From contig QVIN01000012.1 in NCBI GenBank assembly GCA_003416985.1, positions 1 through 64,000 of the forward strand: 64,000 bases of DNA. The letters run 5' to 3'. Positions 37,495-48,332 of this stretch are shown in pieces. Numbering within the stretch: position 1 is the first letter of the stretch; every line of letters starts with the position of its first letter. Below the pieces are notes generated by a model. It saw only the letters and a list, made by a program, of their open reading frames with translations. It had not been told where the DNA came from and did no database searches. This DNA is from Duganella sp. BJB480. GTDB lineage: Bacteria > Pseudomonadota > Gammaproteobacteria > Burkholderiales > Burkholderiaceae_D. The translations under genes were made by a program, and so were the position numbers.

Positions 37495-38403
37495 TCAGTT
37501 CGTAAGCCAGTAGTCCGGACGGGCGTAAATCTCCTTCAGCATGTCGATGAAGAAGCGCACCTTGGCCGGCAAGTGCCGCTGCTGCGGATAGACGGCCACG
37601 ATGTCGTACTGCGGCAGCGCGTAATCATCCAGCACCGTGATCAACTCGCCGGAGGCCAGCTGCGACTGGATCTCCCACGATGAACGCCACGCCAGACCCA
37701 GGCCCTCGGTGGCCCAGCGGTGCAGCAGTTCGCCGTCGTTGCAGTTCAGGTTACCGTCCGCCCGTACCGTCACCTGCTTGCCGTGATCCTGGAAGTACCA
37801 GCCGCGCTGCTGCCCGCCCTGCAGGTTGAAGGCCAGGCAGTTGTGCTGCGCCAGGTCGTCCAGCGTGCGTGGAATGCCGTGGCGGTCGAAGTACTCCGGC
37901 GTGCCGCACACCACGCGCCGGTTGCTCGCCAGCTTGACGGCGACGAAGCTCGGATCGATCACGCCGCCGATGCGGATGCCGACGTCGTAGCCATCCCGCA
38001 CCAGGTCCACCACACGGTCGGTCAGGTTGAAGGAGATCTGCACGTCGGGATGGGCGCGCACGAAGCCCGCCGCATGGGGCGCCACGTGCTTGCGGCCGAA
38101 GGCTGCCGGCGCCGAGACGATCAGGTGGCCCGTGGCGCGGTGCCGCCCCTCGGACACCATGCGGTCCGCATGACCCAGGTCCGCGAGCAATTTGCGGCAA
38201 TGGTCCAGGTACAGCGTGCCTTGCTCGGTGAGCGTCAGGTGGCGTGTGGTGCGGTGCATCAGCTTCACCCCCAGGCGCTTCTCCAGCGCGTCGATGCGCC
38301 GGCCCAGCATCACCGGCGTGATGTGCTGGCCCATCGCCGCGCGTACCAGGCTGCCCTTTTCGGCCACGTCGACGAAGGCCTCGATTTGCGTCAATTTGTC
38401 CAT
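37495..38403 (-). CDS. LysR-type regulator divergent from gcl operon
   Basis: Regulator of 302 residues. The N-terminal winged HTH reads MDKLTQIEAFVDVAEKGSL with recognition helix MLGRRIDALEKRLGV; the usual SQPAVS-like stretch is replaced by ITPVML, as in a known LysR subgroup. The C-terminal half is a periplasmic-binding-like effector domain (GYDVGIRIGG, GLGLAWRSSWEI). It is transcribed away from gcl across 131 bp containing TTATTCCA repeats. The effector is probably glyoxylate or a product of the pathway, by position only. Confidence 0.93.
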   Translation of the reverse strand: MDKLTQIEAFVDVAEKGSLVRAAMGQHITPVMLGRRIDALEKRLGVKLMHRTTRHLTLTEQGTLYLDHCRKLLADLGHADRMVSEGRHRATGHLIVSAPAAFGRKHVAPHAAGFVRAHPDVQISFNLTDRVVDLVRDGYDVGIRIGGVIDPSFVAVKLASNRRVVCGTPEYFDRHGIPRTLDDLAQHNCLAFNLQGGQQRGWYFQDHGKQVTVRADGNLNCNDGELLHRWATEGLGLAWRSSWEIQSQLASGELITVLDDYALPQYDIVAVYPQQRHLPAKVRFFIDMLKEIYARPDYWLTN

Positions 38404-38410
38404 GGCTCGA

Positions 38411-38448
38411 TTATTCCACACTTATTCCATATTTTGAGTATCGAATAA
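38411..38448. promoter_or_regulatory. Candidate LysR binding region, gcl promoter
   Basis: TTATTCCA occurs twice with an 11-bp period, one helical turn (38411-38418 and 38422-38429). The second copy also forms an interrupted inverted repeat TTATTC-N15-GAATAA (38422-38427 / 38443-38448). Such arrays next to the regulator start are typical of LysR recognition and activation sites. Confidence 0.6.
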
Positions 38449-38534
38449 AGCGAGAGTTTGTCTTCTTATCACGGCCCGCCTTTCCCGCTACGATGATCCT
38501 ATCAAGTTCAGTACTTAACCATCAGGGGACAAGC

Positions 38535-40310
<1,776 letters not shown>

Positions 40311-40322
40311 GAGGAAAACGAT

Positions 40323-41102
40323 ATGACCAAACTTGCAGCCAACCTCACGATGCTGTTCACCGAGGTGCCCTTTATCGACCGCTTCGAAGCGGCGGCCCGC
40401 GCCGGCTTCCAAGCCGTGGAGTTCCTGTTCCCGTATGCGTACAGCGCCCGCGACCTGTCCGAGCGCCTGAAGGCCAACAAGCTGGAACTGGTGCTTCACA
40501 ACCTGCCGGCGGGCCACTGGGAGGCCGGTGAGCGCGGCATCGCTTGCCACCCGGACCGCGTGGCCGAATTCCGCGATGGTGTGTGGACCGCCATCGCCTA
40601 CGCCAAGGAGCTGGGCGTGAAGCAGATGAACTGCCTGGTCGGCATCCTGCCCCAGGGTGTGACGCGGCAGGACGCGCAGGTCACGCTGGTGGACAACCTG
40701 CGCTTCGCCGCCGAGGCGCTGAAGGATGAGGGCATCCGCCTGTTGATTGAACCGATCAACAGCTACGACATCCCTGGCTTCTTCCTGACCAATACGGCGC
40801 AGGCTGCATCGCTGATCGCGGCCACTGGCTCGGACAACCTGTTCATCCAGTACGACATCTATCACATGCAGCGCATGGAAGGTGAGCTGACCAACACCAT
40901 CAAGAAGCACCTGCCGCTGATCGGCCACGTGCAGCTGGCGGATAACCCCGGCCGCAACGAGCCGGGTACCGGAGAAATCAATTACCGCTACCTGTTCGAG
41001 CAGCTGGACGCTGCCGGCTACCAAGGCTGGATCGGTTGCGAATACAAGCCGCGCACCACCACGGAAGCGGGCCTGGGCTGGCGCGCCTCGCATGGCGTTT
41101 AA
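40323..41102 (+). CDS. hyi: Hydroxypyruvate isomerase
   Basis: TIM-barrel sugar-isomerase family protein of 259 residues interconverting hydroxypyruvate and tartronate semialdehyde. Signs include LTMLFTEVPFIDRFEAAARAG at residues 8-28, LVLHNLPAGHWEAGERGIAC, the metal-binding Glu in LLIEPINSYDIPGFF, and the C-terminal IGCEYKPRTTT. It sits directly after gcl with a GAGGAAAAC Shine-Dalgarno. Confidence 0.96.
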   Translation: MTKLAANLTMLFTEVPFIDRFEAAARAGFQAVEFLFPYAYSARDLSERLKANKLELVLHNLPAGHWEAGERGIACHPDRVAEFRDGVWTAIAYAKELGVKQMNCLVGILPQGVTRQDAQVTLVDNLRFAAEALKDEGIRLLIEPINSYDIPGFFLTNTAQAASLIAATGSDNLFIQYDIYHMQRMEGELTNTIKKHLPLIGHVQLADNPGRNEPGTGEINYRYLFEQLDAAGYQGWIGCEYKPRTTTEAGLGWRASHGV

Positions 41103-41128
41103 ATCACATACTTTTTAAGGAAAATATC

Positions 41129-42016
41129 ATGTCTCGAGTTGGATTTATTGGTCTGGGTATCATGGGCGCACCGATGGCGCAGCACCTGCTGAACGGCGGC
41201 CACAAACTGTACTTGCACGACATCAAGAACCCGCCATTCCCTCTGATCGAAGCCGGCGCCACGGTCTGCACCTCGGCCGCCGAAGTGGCGGCGCGCGCCG
41301 ACATCATCATCGTCATGGTGCCGGATACGCCGCACGTCGAAGCTGCGCTGTTTGGCGAGGAGGGCGTGGCGAAGGGCCTGCGCCCGAACACCATCGTGGT
41401 CGACATGAGCTCGATCTCACCCATCGAGACCAAGAAGTTCGCCAAGAAGATCAATGCCTTGGGCTGCGAATACCTGGATGCCCCGGTCTCCGGCGGCGAA
41501 GTCGGCGCCAAGGCCGGTTCGCTGACGATCATGGTCGGCGGCTCGGAGGCGGCGTTCGACATCGTCAAGCCGCTGTTTGAACTGATGGGCAAGAACATCA
41601 CGCTGGTCGGCGGCAACGGCGACGGCCAGACCACCAAGGTCGCCAACCAGATCATCGTCGCGCTGAACATCCAGGCAGTGGCCGAGGCGCTGCTGTTCGC
41701 GTCCAAGGCCGGCGCCGACCCGGCCAAGGTGCGCTCCGCGCTGATGGGCGGCTTCGCCAACTCGCGCATCCTGGAGGTGCACGGCGAACGTATGGTCAAG
41801 CGCACCTTCAATCCGGGCTTCCGCATCGAGCTGCACCAGAAGGACCTGAACCTGGCGCTGCAAGGCGCCAAGGCGATGGGGGTGTCGCTGCCGAATACCG
41901 CGATGGCGCAGGAGCTGATGAATGCCTGCGCGGCCAATGGCCTGGGCGGCATGGATCACTCGGCGTTGTGCCGCGCGATCGAACTGATGTCCAACCACCA
42001 GATCGCCGAGGCGTAA
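41129..42016 (+). CDS. glxR: 2-hydroxy-3-oxopropionate (tartronate semialdehyde) reductase
   Basis: Beta-hydroxyacid dehydrogenase of 295 residues reducing tartronate semialdehyde to D-glycerate. The Rossmann motif is GFIGLGIMGAPMA, substrate-binding DAPVSGGEVGAKAGSL, and catalytic Lys in NGDGQTTKVANQI; the C-terminal helical domain contains FRIELHQKDLNLAL. The start at 41129 with AAGGAAAA upstream gives the family-typical N-terminus. Its stop overlaps the ttuD start by one base (TAATG). Confidence 0.96.
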   Translation: MSRVGFIGLGIMGAPMAQHLLNGGHKLYLHDIKNPPFPLIEAGATVCTSAAEVAARADIIIVMVPDTPHVEAALFGEEGVAKGLRPNTIVVDMSSISPIETKKFAKKINALGCEYLDAPVSGGEVGAKAGSLTIMVGGSEAAFDIVKPLFELMGKNITLVGGNGDGQTTKVANQIIVALNIQAVAEALLFASKAGADPAKVRSALMGGFANSRILEVHGERMVKRTFNPGFRIELHQKDLNLALQGAKAMGVSLPNTAMAQELMNACAANGLGGMDHSALCRAIELMSNHQIAEA

Positions 42017-43284
42017 TGACTACCCTGAATCCACGCCAATTCCTGCTCGATCTTTACGGCAGCGCGGTGGACGCTGTCAGCGCGGAGAAGTGCCTGCCGG
42101 CCTACCTGCCGGAACCGCCGAAGAACGGCCGCACGCTGGTGATCGGCGCGGGCAAGGGCGCCGCCGCCATGGCGCGCGCGGTCGAGCGTCACTGGAAGGG
42201 TGATATTTCCGGGCTGGTTGTCACGCGCTACGAGCATGGCGTGGACTGCGAGCGCATCGAAGTGATCGAGGCCGCGCATCCGGTGCCGGACGAGGCGGGG
42301 CGCGCCGCCGCCGGCCGCATGATGGAGATGGTCCAGGGCCTGAGCGAGAACGACCTGGTGCTCTGCCTGATCTCCGGCGGCGGCTCGTCGCTGCTGGCGT
42401 TGCCGGCGCCCGGGATCACGCTGGAGCAGAAGCAGGCGCTGAACAAGGCATTGCTGAAGAGCGGCGCCGCCATCTCCGAGATGAACTGTGTGCGCAAGCA
42501 CCTGTCCGCCATCAAGGGCGGCAGGCTGGCGCTGGCCTGCGCGCCGGCACGCGTGGTGACGTTGCTGATCTCCGACGTGCCGGGCGATGATCCCGGCATC
42601 ATCGCCAGCGGCCCGACGCTGCCCGACCCGACCACCTGCGCCGATGCGTTGGCGGTGCTGCGCAAGTACGACATCGCCATCCCGGACAGCATCCGCGAAC
42701 ATCTCGAATCCGGTGCGGGCGAGACGCCGAAGCCGGGCGATCCTCGCTTCGCGCGCAACAGCCATCATGTCATCGCCATCGCGCAGGACGCGTTGGAGGC
42801 GGCTGCGGCACATGCCCATGCTGTGGGCATCACGCCTTACATCCTGTCCGATGGCATTGAAGGCGAATCGCGCGATGTCGCCATTGTCCACGCGGCGATG
42901 GCGCGGCAGGTGGCGACGCGCGGGCAGCCGTTCCAGCGGCCTTGCGTCATCATTTCCGGCGGCGAAACCACGGTGACGGTGCGCGGCTCGGGGCGCGGCG
43001 GGCGGAATGCGGAATTCCTGCTCAGCCTTGCGGTGGCGCTGGACGGCCATCCCGGCATCCACGCCGTGGCCTGCGACACCGACGGCATCGACGGCTCCGA
43101 GGACAACGCCGGAGCATTGTACGGCCCGGACTCGCTGGAGCGCGGCCTGACGCAAAAGCTGCGGGCCAAGACGCTCTTGGAAAACAACGACGGCTACGGG
43201 TATTTCAGCGCGTTGAACGATCTGGTGGTCAGCGGCCCGACCCGCACCAACGTCAACGATTTCCGCGCCGTCTTAATTCTGTAA
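42016..43284 (+). CDS. ttuD: Glycerate 2-kinase (GckA/TtuD, MOFRL family)
   Basis: Phosphorylates D-glycerate to 2-phosphoglycerate; 422 residues. The DUF4147 domain has LVIGAGKGAAAMARA and CLISGGGSSLL. The C-terminal MOFRL domain has SGGETTVTVRGSGRGGRNAEF and ACDTDGIDGSEDNAGA. Coupled to glxR by TAATG and 14 bp before pyk. Its product enters glycolysis through enolase, giving PEP for the next gene. Confidence 0.94.
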   Translation: MTTLNPRQFLLDLYGSAVDAVSAEKCLPAYLPEPPKNGRTLVIGAGKGAAAMARAVERHWKGDISGLVVTRYEHGVDCERIEVIEAAHPVPDEAGRAAAGRMMEMVQGLSENDLVLCLISGGGSSLLALPAPGITLEQKQALNKALLKSGAAISEMNCVRKHLSAIKGGRLALACAPARVVTLLISDVPGDDPGIIASGPTLPDPTTCADALAVLRKYDIAIPDSIREHLESGAGETPKPGDPRFARNSHHVIAIAQDALEAAAAHAHAVGITPYILSDGIEGESRDVAIVHAAMARQVATRGQPFQRPCVIISGGETTVTVRGSGRGGRNAEFLLSLAVALDGHPGIHAVACDTDGIDGSEDNAGALYGPDSLERGLTQKLRAKTLLENNDGYGYFSALNDLVVSGPTRTNVNDFRAVLIL

Positions 43285-43298
43285 AAAAGGAACACCCA

Positions 43299-44738
43299 AT
43301 GCGACGTCAACGTCAGGCCAAAATCGTGGCCACGCTCGGCCCGGCCAGCAGCAGCAAGGAAGCCATCCAGGCATTATTCGAAGCGGGCGCCGATGTATTC
43401 CGCTTTAACTTCAGCCACGGCACGCATCAGGACCACCAGGCGCGTTGCAATATCGTGCGCGAGATTGAACGCGGCGCTGGCCGGCCGATCGCCATCCTGG
43501 CCGATTTGCAGGGGCCCAAGCTGCGTGTGGGCCAGTTCGCGGAAGGGAAGGTGACGCTGGTCGCCGGACAGGAGTTCGCATTGGACCGCGATACGTCACC
43601 GGGCAATGCGCAGCGCGTCTGTCTGCCGCATCCGGAACTGTTCGAAGTGATCGATGCCGGCCAGTCCCTGCTGCTGGACGACGGCAAGCTGCGGCTGGCG
43701 GTGGTCGCCAACGAGGGGCGCGTGATACGGACTCGCGTCGTCAACGGCGGCGTGCTGTCGGACCGCAAGGGCGTCAACGTGCCGGACGTGGTGCTGCCTA
43801 TCCCGGCGCTGACGGAGAAGGATCTGCGTGACCTGGAATTTGCGCTGGAGATGGGCGCGGACTGGATCGCTCTGTCGTTCGTGCAGCGGCCGGAGGATCT
43901 GGTGCAAGCCCGCGCCATCGTCGGCACGCGCGCGGCGCTGCTTGCAAAGCTGGAGAAACCGGCGGCGCTGGATGCGTTGGACGCCATCGTCGCGGTATCG
44001 GATGCGATCATGGTGGCACGCGGGGATCTGGGCGTGGAGGTGCCGCCGGAGCGGGTGCCCGGCGTGCAGAAACGCATCCTGCGCGCTTGCCGCCTGCAGG
44101 GCAAGCCAATCGTCATCGCCACGCAGATGCTGGAGTCGATGATCTCGGCGCCGGTGCCGACGCGGGCGGAAGCCTCCGATGTGGCCAGCGCGATCTACGA
44201 CGGCGCCGATGCGGTGATGCTGTCGGCGGAATCGGCCAGCGGCGCTTATCCGACAGAGGCGGTGTCCATGATGAACCGCATCATCTGCGAAGTGGAGAAG
44301 GATCCGCTGTACCGCCAGATGATCGACGCCCAGAATCAGGCGCCGATGCCGAACAGCGGCGACGCGATCTGCTCCGCGCTGCGCGACGTGACGCAGATCG
44401 TCGGCGCGGTGGCGACGGTGACATACACCAGTTCCGGCCACACCAGCCTGCGCGCGGCGCGCGAACGGCCGATGGCGCCGATCCTGAGCATCACGCCGAA
44501 CCTGTCGACAGCGCGCCGCCTGGCGCTGGCGTGGGGTGTGCATTCGACCGTGAGCGCGGACGTGCGCAACGTTGACCGCATGGTGGCTGCGGCGTGCCAG
44601 GCCGCGTTGCGGGAAGGCTTCGGCCGGCCGGGCGACCAGATCGCGATCACGGCGGGCGTGCCGTTCGGGCAGCCGGGCAGCACCAACCTGCTGCGCATCG
44701 CCCAGATCTGGCCGACCGACGAGCCGGCGGCGGCGTGA
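43299..44738 (+). CDS. pyk: Pyruvate kinase
   Basis: PEP + ADP to pyruvate + ATP; 479 residues. The (beta/alpha)8 barrel shows KIVATLGPASSS, FRFNFSHGTHQDH, catalytic Lys in LLAKLEKPAALD and the Mg-binding VARGDLGVEVPPE; a B domain is inserted between, and a C-terminal allosteric-type domain follows. The usual NR/MNLSHG is FNFSHG here. AAAAAAGGAAC precedes the start. As the last enzyme of the operon it is probably a dedicated isozyme for glyoxylate growth. Its stop is overlapped by the urea transporter start. Confidence 0.96.
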   Translation: MRRQRQAKIVATLGPASSSKEAIQALFEAGADVFRFNFSHGTHQDHQARCNIVREIERGAGRPIAILADLQGPKLRVGQFAEGKVTLVAGQEFALDRDTSPGNAQRVCLPHPELFEVIDAGQSLLLDDGKLRLAVVANEGRVIRTRVVNGGVLSDRKGVNVPDVVLPIPALTEKDLRDLEFALEMGADWIALSFVQRPEDLVQARAIVGTRAALLAKLEKPAALDALDAIVAVSDAIMVARGDLGVEVPPERVPGVQKRILRACRLQGKPIVIATQMLESMISAPVPTRAEASDVASAIYDGADAVMLSAESASGAYPTEAVSMMNRIICEVEKDPLYRQMIDAQNQAPMPNSGDAICSALRDVTQIVGAVATVTYTSSGHTSLRAARERPMAPILSITPNLSTARRLALAWGVHSTVSADVRNVDRMVAAACQAALREGFGRPGDQIAITAGVPFGQPGSTNLLRIAQIWPTDEPAAA

Positions 44739-45589
44739 TTCTATCGTCGGCGTCTCGCGTTGCGGTGCCGTTGGTGCTGCAACGCCAGTTGGCGGCGGTC
44801 GGACAGATCTACTTCCAAGATTCGCCGATCTTTGGCGCGGTGCTGCTGCTTTGCCTGTTCCTCAGCGGGCCGCCGCTGGCACTTGGGTGCGTACTGGGTG
44901 TCGCGTGCGCGTCGCTTGCGGCATGGGCGTTCAAGCTTCCGGAAGAGCACCGGCATAACGGTTTATACGGTTTTAATGGCGCGCTGGCTGGAGTGGGCCT
45001 TTGCGCCGTCTACCAGCTGGAGGGACCGCTGCTGCTCATGGTCGCTGGCGCTGGAGCATTGACGGCGGCCTTCACTTACGCCGCCGAACGCGCCCGCATT
45101 CCTCCGCTGACGCTTCCATTTGTGGTGGCGATGTGGCTGGCCGGTGCGGTCGCACACAGTATCGGCCTGCAGGAATCGATGCCGGCGCCTGGCGGGTGCG
45201 GCACGACAGTCGCCAGTTATCTTTTCTGCTCGATGGGACAGGCAGCCTTCATCGGCGGTGCGCCACTCGGCATGCTGCTATGGGCCGCGTTGGCCAGACG
45301 CCATTGGCATCAGGCGATGTGGGGATTGTCAGGCGCGCTGTTTTCGTGGCTGGCGATTACGTTGGCGAATCAGTTGTGGCCTGGCGCCGGCATCGAATCC
45401 CAGTCGACCGGAGCGGGCATCAACAGCACATTGGCGATGCTGGCCCTCGGCGCCCACGAGTGCCGTTGGCCTTCGGGCCTCGCAGGCGCCGCATTGAGCA
45501 TCATGCTATCTGTTGGCTTAGGCGCCACCGGCATACATTACTTCACGCTTCCGTTCATCCTGGCGATCTGGTTTATCCGGCGCCGTTGA
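44735..45589 (+). CDS. Urea transporter (UT family)
   Basis: Inner-membrane channel-like transporter of 284 residues with about 10 hydrophobic segments. The UT signature occurs in the first half (HNGLYGFNGALAGVGL), with a second-half counterpart around GAGINSTLAMLALGAHE, as expected for the internal repeat. Start is GTG at 44735, overlapping the pyk stop (GTGA); no better start fits. Being the last gene of a glyoxylate operon suggests handling of the urea released when ureidoglycolate gives glyoxylate. The 3' end overlaps the convergent LysR gene by 17 bp. Confidence 0.88.
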   Translation: MILSSASRVAVPLVLQRQLAAVGQIYFQDSPIFGAVLLLCLFLSGPPLALGCVLGVACASLAAWAFKLPEEHRHNGLYGFNGALAGVGLCAVYQLEGPLLLMVAGAGALTAAFTYAAERARIPPLTLPFVVAMWLAGAVAHSIGLQESMPAPGGCGTTVASYLFCSMGQAAFIGGAPLGMLLWAALARRHWHQAMWGLSGALFSWLAITLANQLWPGAGIESQSTGAGINSTLAMLALGAHECRWPSGLAGAALSIMLSVGLGATGIHYFTLPFILAIWFIRRR

Positions 45590-46475
45590 CGTATTCGGTC
45601 AAGCCTTCGGCCAGGGCGGCGAAGGTGGTGGCGCAGGCGGGGTTGCTGCGCAGGTTTTCGTGCATGGCCAGCCAGGTGTCCAGCGGTATGGTCAGCAGAT
45701 CGGGCAGCACGCGCACCAGCCGCGCGTCGTGCTTCGCCAGGCCGACTTGGCAGATGCCTATCCCCAGCCCGGCGCGGATCGAGGCCAGGTGAACCAGGTC
45801 GCTGTCGCTGCGCAGCGCGTAGGAGCGGTTTTGTAGGTTACCCAGCAGATGTTGCAGGCTACGGGTGAAGGCCGTCTCGCGGTCGATGCCGATGAGGGCG
45901 TGGCCGGCCATGTCGTCCCACGTGTTCGGCGTTCCCCGGCGCTTCAGGTAGTCGCGCCTGGCGTGGAACCCCAGATCGATATTGCCGATGCGGCGCGCCA
46001 CCAGCACGTCCTGCTCCGGCCGCGTCATGCGGACGGCGATGTCGGCGTCGCGCCGCAGCAGGTTCTCAATGCGGTTGGAGGTCGCCAGCTCGATGGTGAT
46101 GCCGGGATGCGCGCGCGTGAGCCGCGCCAGGATCGGCGGCAGCACCTCCACGCTGATGGTTTCACTTGCCGTGACCCTGACCGTCCCCTTGATCTCTCCA
46201 TGCCCCAAGCCCGAAGCGGCGCGTAGCAGCGCCGAGGAGGTGGCCGCCAGCGTCTCCGCATACGACTGCAGCGCATATGCGGCATCGGTCGGGATGAAGC
46301 CCGATTGCGAGCGCGTGAACAGCGACAGCGCGAGCGATTGCTCCAACGCGTCGATATGACGGCCGACCGTCGGCTGCGTCAGGCCCAGGGCGCGGGCAGC
46401 ACCGGACAGCGAGCCTTCCGTCAGCACGGAAAGGAAGGAGCGGTACAGGTCCCAGTTTGGTTCGTTCATGGTCAT
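45573..46475 (-). CDS. LysR-type regulator
   Basis: Regulator of 300 residues: HTH with GSLSGAARALGLTQPTVGRH and the linker helix IDALEQSLALSLFTRS; effector domain from about residue 90 (GLGIGICQVGL near 225). An ATG at 46469 is an equally possible start. It is divergent from the NAD-binding oxidoreductase gene, its likely target, across 95 bp. Confidence 0.92.
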   Translation of the reverse strand: MTMNEPNWDLYRSFLSVLTEGSLSGAARALGLTQPTVGRHIDALEQSLALSLFTRSQSGFIPTDAAYALQSYAETLAATSSALLRAASGLGHGEIKGTVRVTASETISVEVLPPILARLTRAHPGITIELATSNRIENLLRRDADIAVRMTRPEQDVLVARRIGNIDLGFHARRDYLKRRGTPNTWDDMAGHALIGIDRETAFTRSLQHLLGNLQNRSYALRSDSDLVHLASIRAGLGIGICQVGLAKHDARLVRVLPDLLTIPLDTWLAMHENLRSNPACATTFAALAEGLTEYVNGAG

Positions 46476-46570
46476 ACGAAATTGTATAGCGGCTATGCTG
46501 TTTTCGCCAATTTTCTTTTAGCTCGGTTTGCGCGACACTGACTCCATCAACTCACCAAACGGAGATAAAC

Positions 46571-47521
46571 ATGAAAAAGACAGCATTGGTACTGGGCGCA
46601 ACTGGCGGAATCGGCGGCGAAGTGGCGCGGTTGCTGGTGGCACGCGGGTGGAACGTCAAGGCGCTGCACCGAGCGCCGGAGCGTGCCGCCAAGCCGAACG
46701 ACGGCATCCAATGGCTGGCGGGCGACGCGATGAATCGTGACGAGGTGGTCAATGCCGCGCATGGCGTCCAGCTGATCGTCCACGCCGTCAACCCGCCCGG
46801 CTACCGCAACTGGGGCGCGCTGGTGCTGCCGATGATAGACAACACCATCGCCGCAGCCCGCGCCAGCGGCGCACGCATCCTACTGCCCGGTACCGTGTAC
46901 AACTACGGCCCCGATGCGTTCCCGATCCTGGATGAGGAGTCGCCGCAACGGCCGGTCACCCGCAAAGGCGCGATCCGCGTCGAGATGGAAGCGCGCTTGC
47001 AGGCCGCCGCAGCCGACGGCGTAAGGACGCTGATCGTGCGGGCCGGCGACTTCTTCGGCCCCAAGGCCGGTAACAGCTGGTTCGCGCAAGGTCTGGTCAA
47101 GCCGGGCAAGCCGCTGACGGCCATCAGCTATCCGGGCAGCGCGGGCGTCGGCCACCAATGGGCCTACCTGCCGGACGTCGCCGAGACGATGGTGCAGCTG
47201 GTCGAGAAGGAAGATCGGCTGGCGACTTTCGCCCGGTTCCAGATGGAAGGCCACTGGGATGCCGATGGCACGCAAATGGTGGCGGCAATCGCCCGTGCCG
47301 CGCGCAAGCCGGAGTTGAAGGCAAGCGCCTTCCCATGGTGGTTGCTGGCGCTGGCGTCGCCGTTTGTCACGGTGTTCCGCGAACTGCGTGAGATGCGCTA
47401 CCTGTGGCAGCAGCCGGTCCAGATGTCGAACAAGCGTCTGGTGCGGATGCTCGGCGCCGAACCGCGCACGCCGCTCGATGTCGCCGTGCAGCGCACCTTG
47501 TCGGGCTTGGGCAGTATTTAA
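46571..47521 (+). CDS. NAD-dependent epimerase/dehydratase-like (atypical SDR)
   Basis: Rossmann-fold protein of 316 residues. The nucleotide motif is VLGATGGIGGEVARLL; the usual YxxxK triad is not evident, with TVYNYGP at the corresponding strand, so it belongs to the atypical/extended SDR group. The C-terminal region carries WWLLALASPF. Substrate is unknown. GGAGATAAAC precedes the ATG. It overlaps the convergent binding-protein gene by four bases. Confidence 0.85.
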   Translation: MKKTALVLGATGGIGGEVARLLVARGWNVKALHRAPERAAKPNDGIQWLAGDAMNRDEVVNAAHGVQLIVHAVNPPGYRNWGALVLPMIDNTIAAARASGARILLPGTVYNYGPDAFPILDEESPQRPVTRKGAIRVEMEARLQAAAADGVRTLIVRAGDFFGPKAGNSWFAQGLVKPGKPLTAISYPGSAGVGHQWAYLPDVAETMVQLVEKEDRLATFARFQMEGHWDADGTQMVAAIARAARKPELKASAFPWWLLALASPFVTVFRELREMRYLWQQPVQMSNKRLVRMLGAEPRTPLDVAVQRTLSGLGSI

Positions 47522-48255
47522 GCCAGCTTGTACCTGGCCAGGATGCGGTGTGTGGTTCCGTCGGCATCCATGGCCGCCTTCGCGCGCTGGAACTCCAGGA
47601 CCGTGGCTTCGTCGAAGTCCAGCGAGCCGGCCAGCCATGCGGTGGTGGTGCGGACCGGGGCGCTGACCTGGAAGGCGCGCTGGGCGGAGCGGCTCTTCAG
47701 CGAACTCTGGATGATATTCCGTTCGCCGAAGGCCGCATCGGCCATGTCCTCCAGCAGATAGCGGTGGATCTCTTCGATTGAATTCCCCTCGACGATATTC
47801 CGGTAACCCAGTTCCTGAAGTATCGCCGTCTGCGCCGCGCCTCGCAGCAGCGCGATGCGGCGGGACTTCATGTCGTCCAGATGCTGGAGGTCGAACGTCC
47901 CGCCGCGCGGCGCGAGGAACATGTAGTGTTCTTCGTACAAAGGCGCCAGCCAGCGGAAGCGTGATTCGCGTTCCTTCAGCCGTGTGACGGGAAAAATCGC
48001 CCTCGCCGGCATCGAGGTCGCGAGGAACAGCGCTCGCTTCCAAGGCACGAACTCCAGCTTGAGTTCCATCTGCATGCGCTTACACAACTCATTGAGCAGC
48101 TCACGCAGGGCGCCGGGGCGCTTGTTGTCGTTTTCGAAAACCAGCGGTGGCAGATGCGTGGTGACGACATGCAGCCGCTTGGCTGGCCCGGTCTGCGCCA
48201 GCCCGGCACCGCAACTGAGCGCCAGGGCCACGCCTAGTAGAGATCTTCGTTTCAT
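47518..48255 (-). CDS. Orphan periplasmic solute-binding protein, SBP family 3-like
   Basis: Protein of 245 residues with signal peptide (MKRRSLLGVALALSCGAGLA) and a two-lobed binding-protein pattern (HVVTTHLPPLVFENDN, RALFLATSMPARAIFPVTRL, DDMKSRRIALLRG). As for the protein at 31.5 kb, there are no permease or ATPase genes beside it; many such solitary proteins exist in this bacterial group. It is 77 bp upstream of the guaD stop, same strand, probably separate from the purine operon. Confidence 0.85.
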   Translation of the reverse strand: MKRRSLLGVALALSCGAGLAQTGPAKRLHVVTTHLPPLVFENDNKRPGALRELLNELCKRMQMELKLEFVPWKRALFLATSMPARAIFPVTRLKERESRFRWLAPLYEEHYMFLAPRGGTFDLQHLDDMKSRRIALLRGAAQTAILQELGYRNIVEGNSIEEIHRYLLEDMADAAFGERNIIQSSLKSRSAQRAFQVSAPVRTTTAWLAGSLDFDEATVLEFQRAKAAMDADGTTHRILARYKLA

Positions 48256-48332
48256 AATTCGGTAAACAAATCAGCGCCGACTGCGCTCCACATATCGTAA
48301 CCGAATTCGGAGCCCAGCCGGTGCGGGATTGC

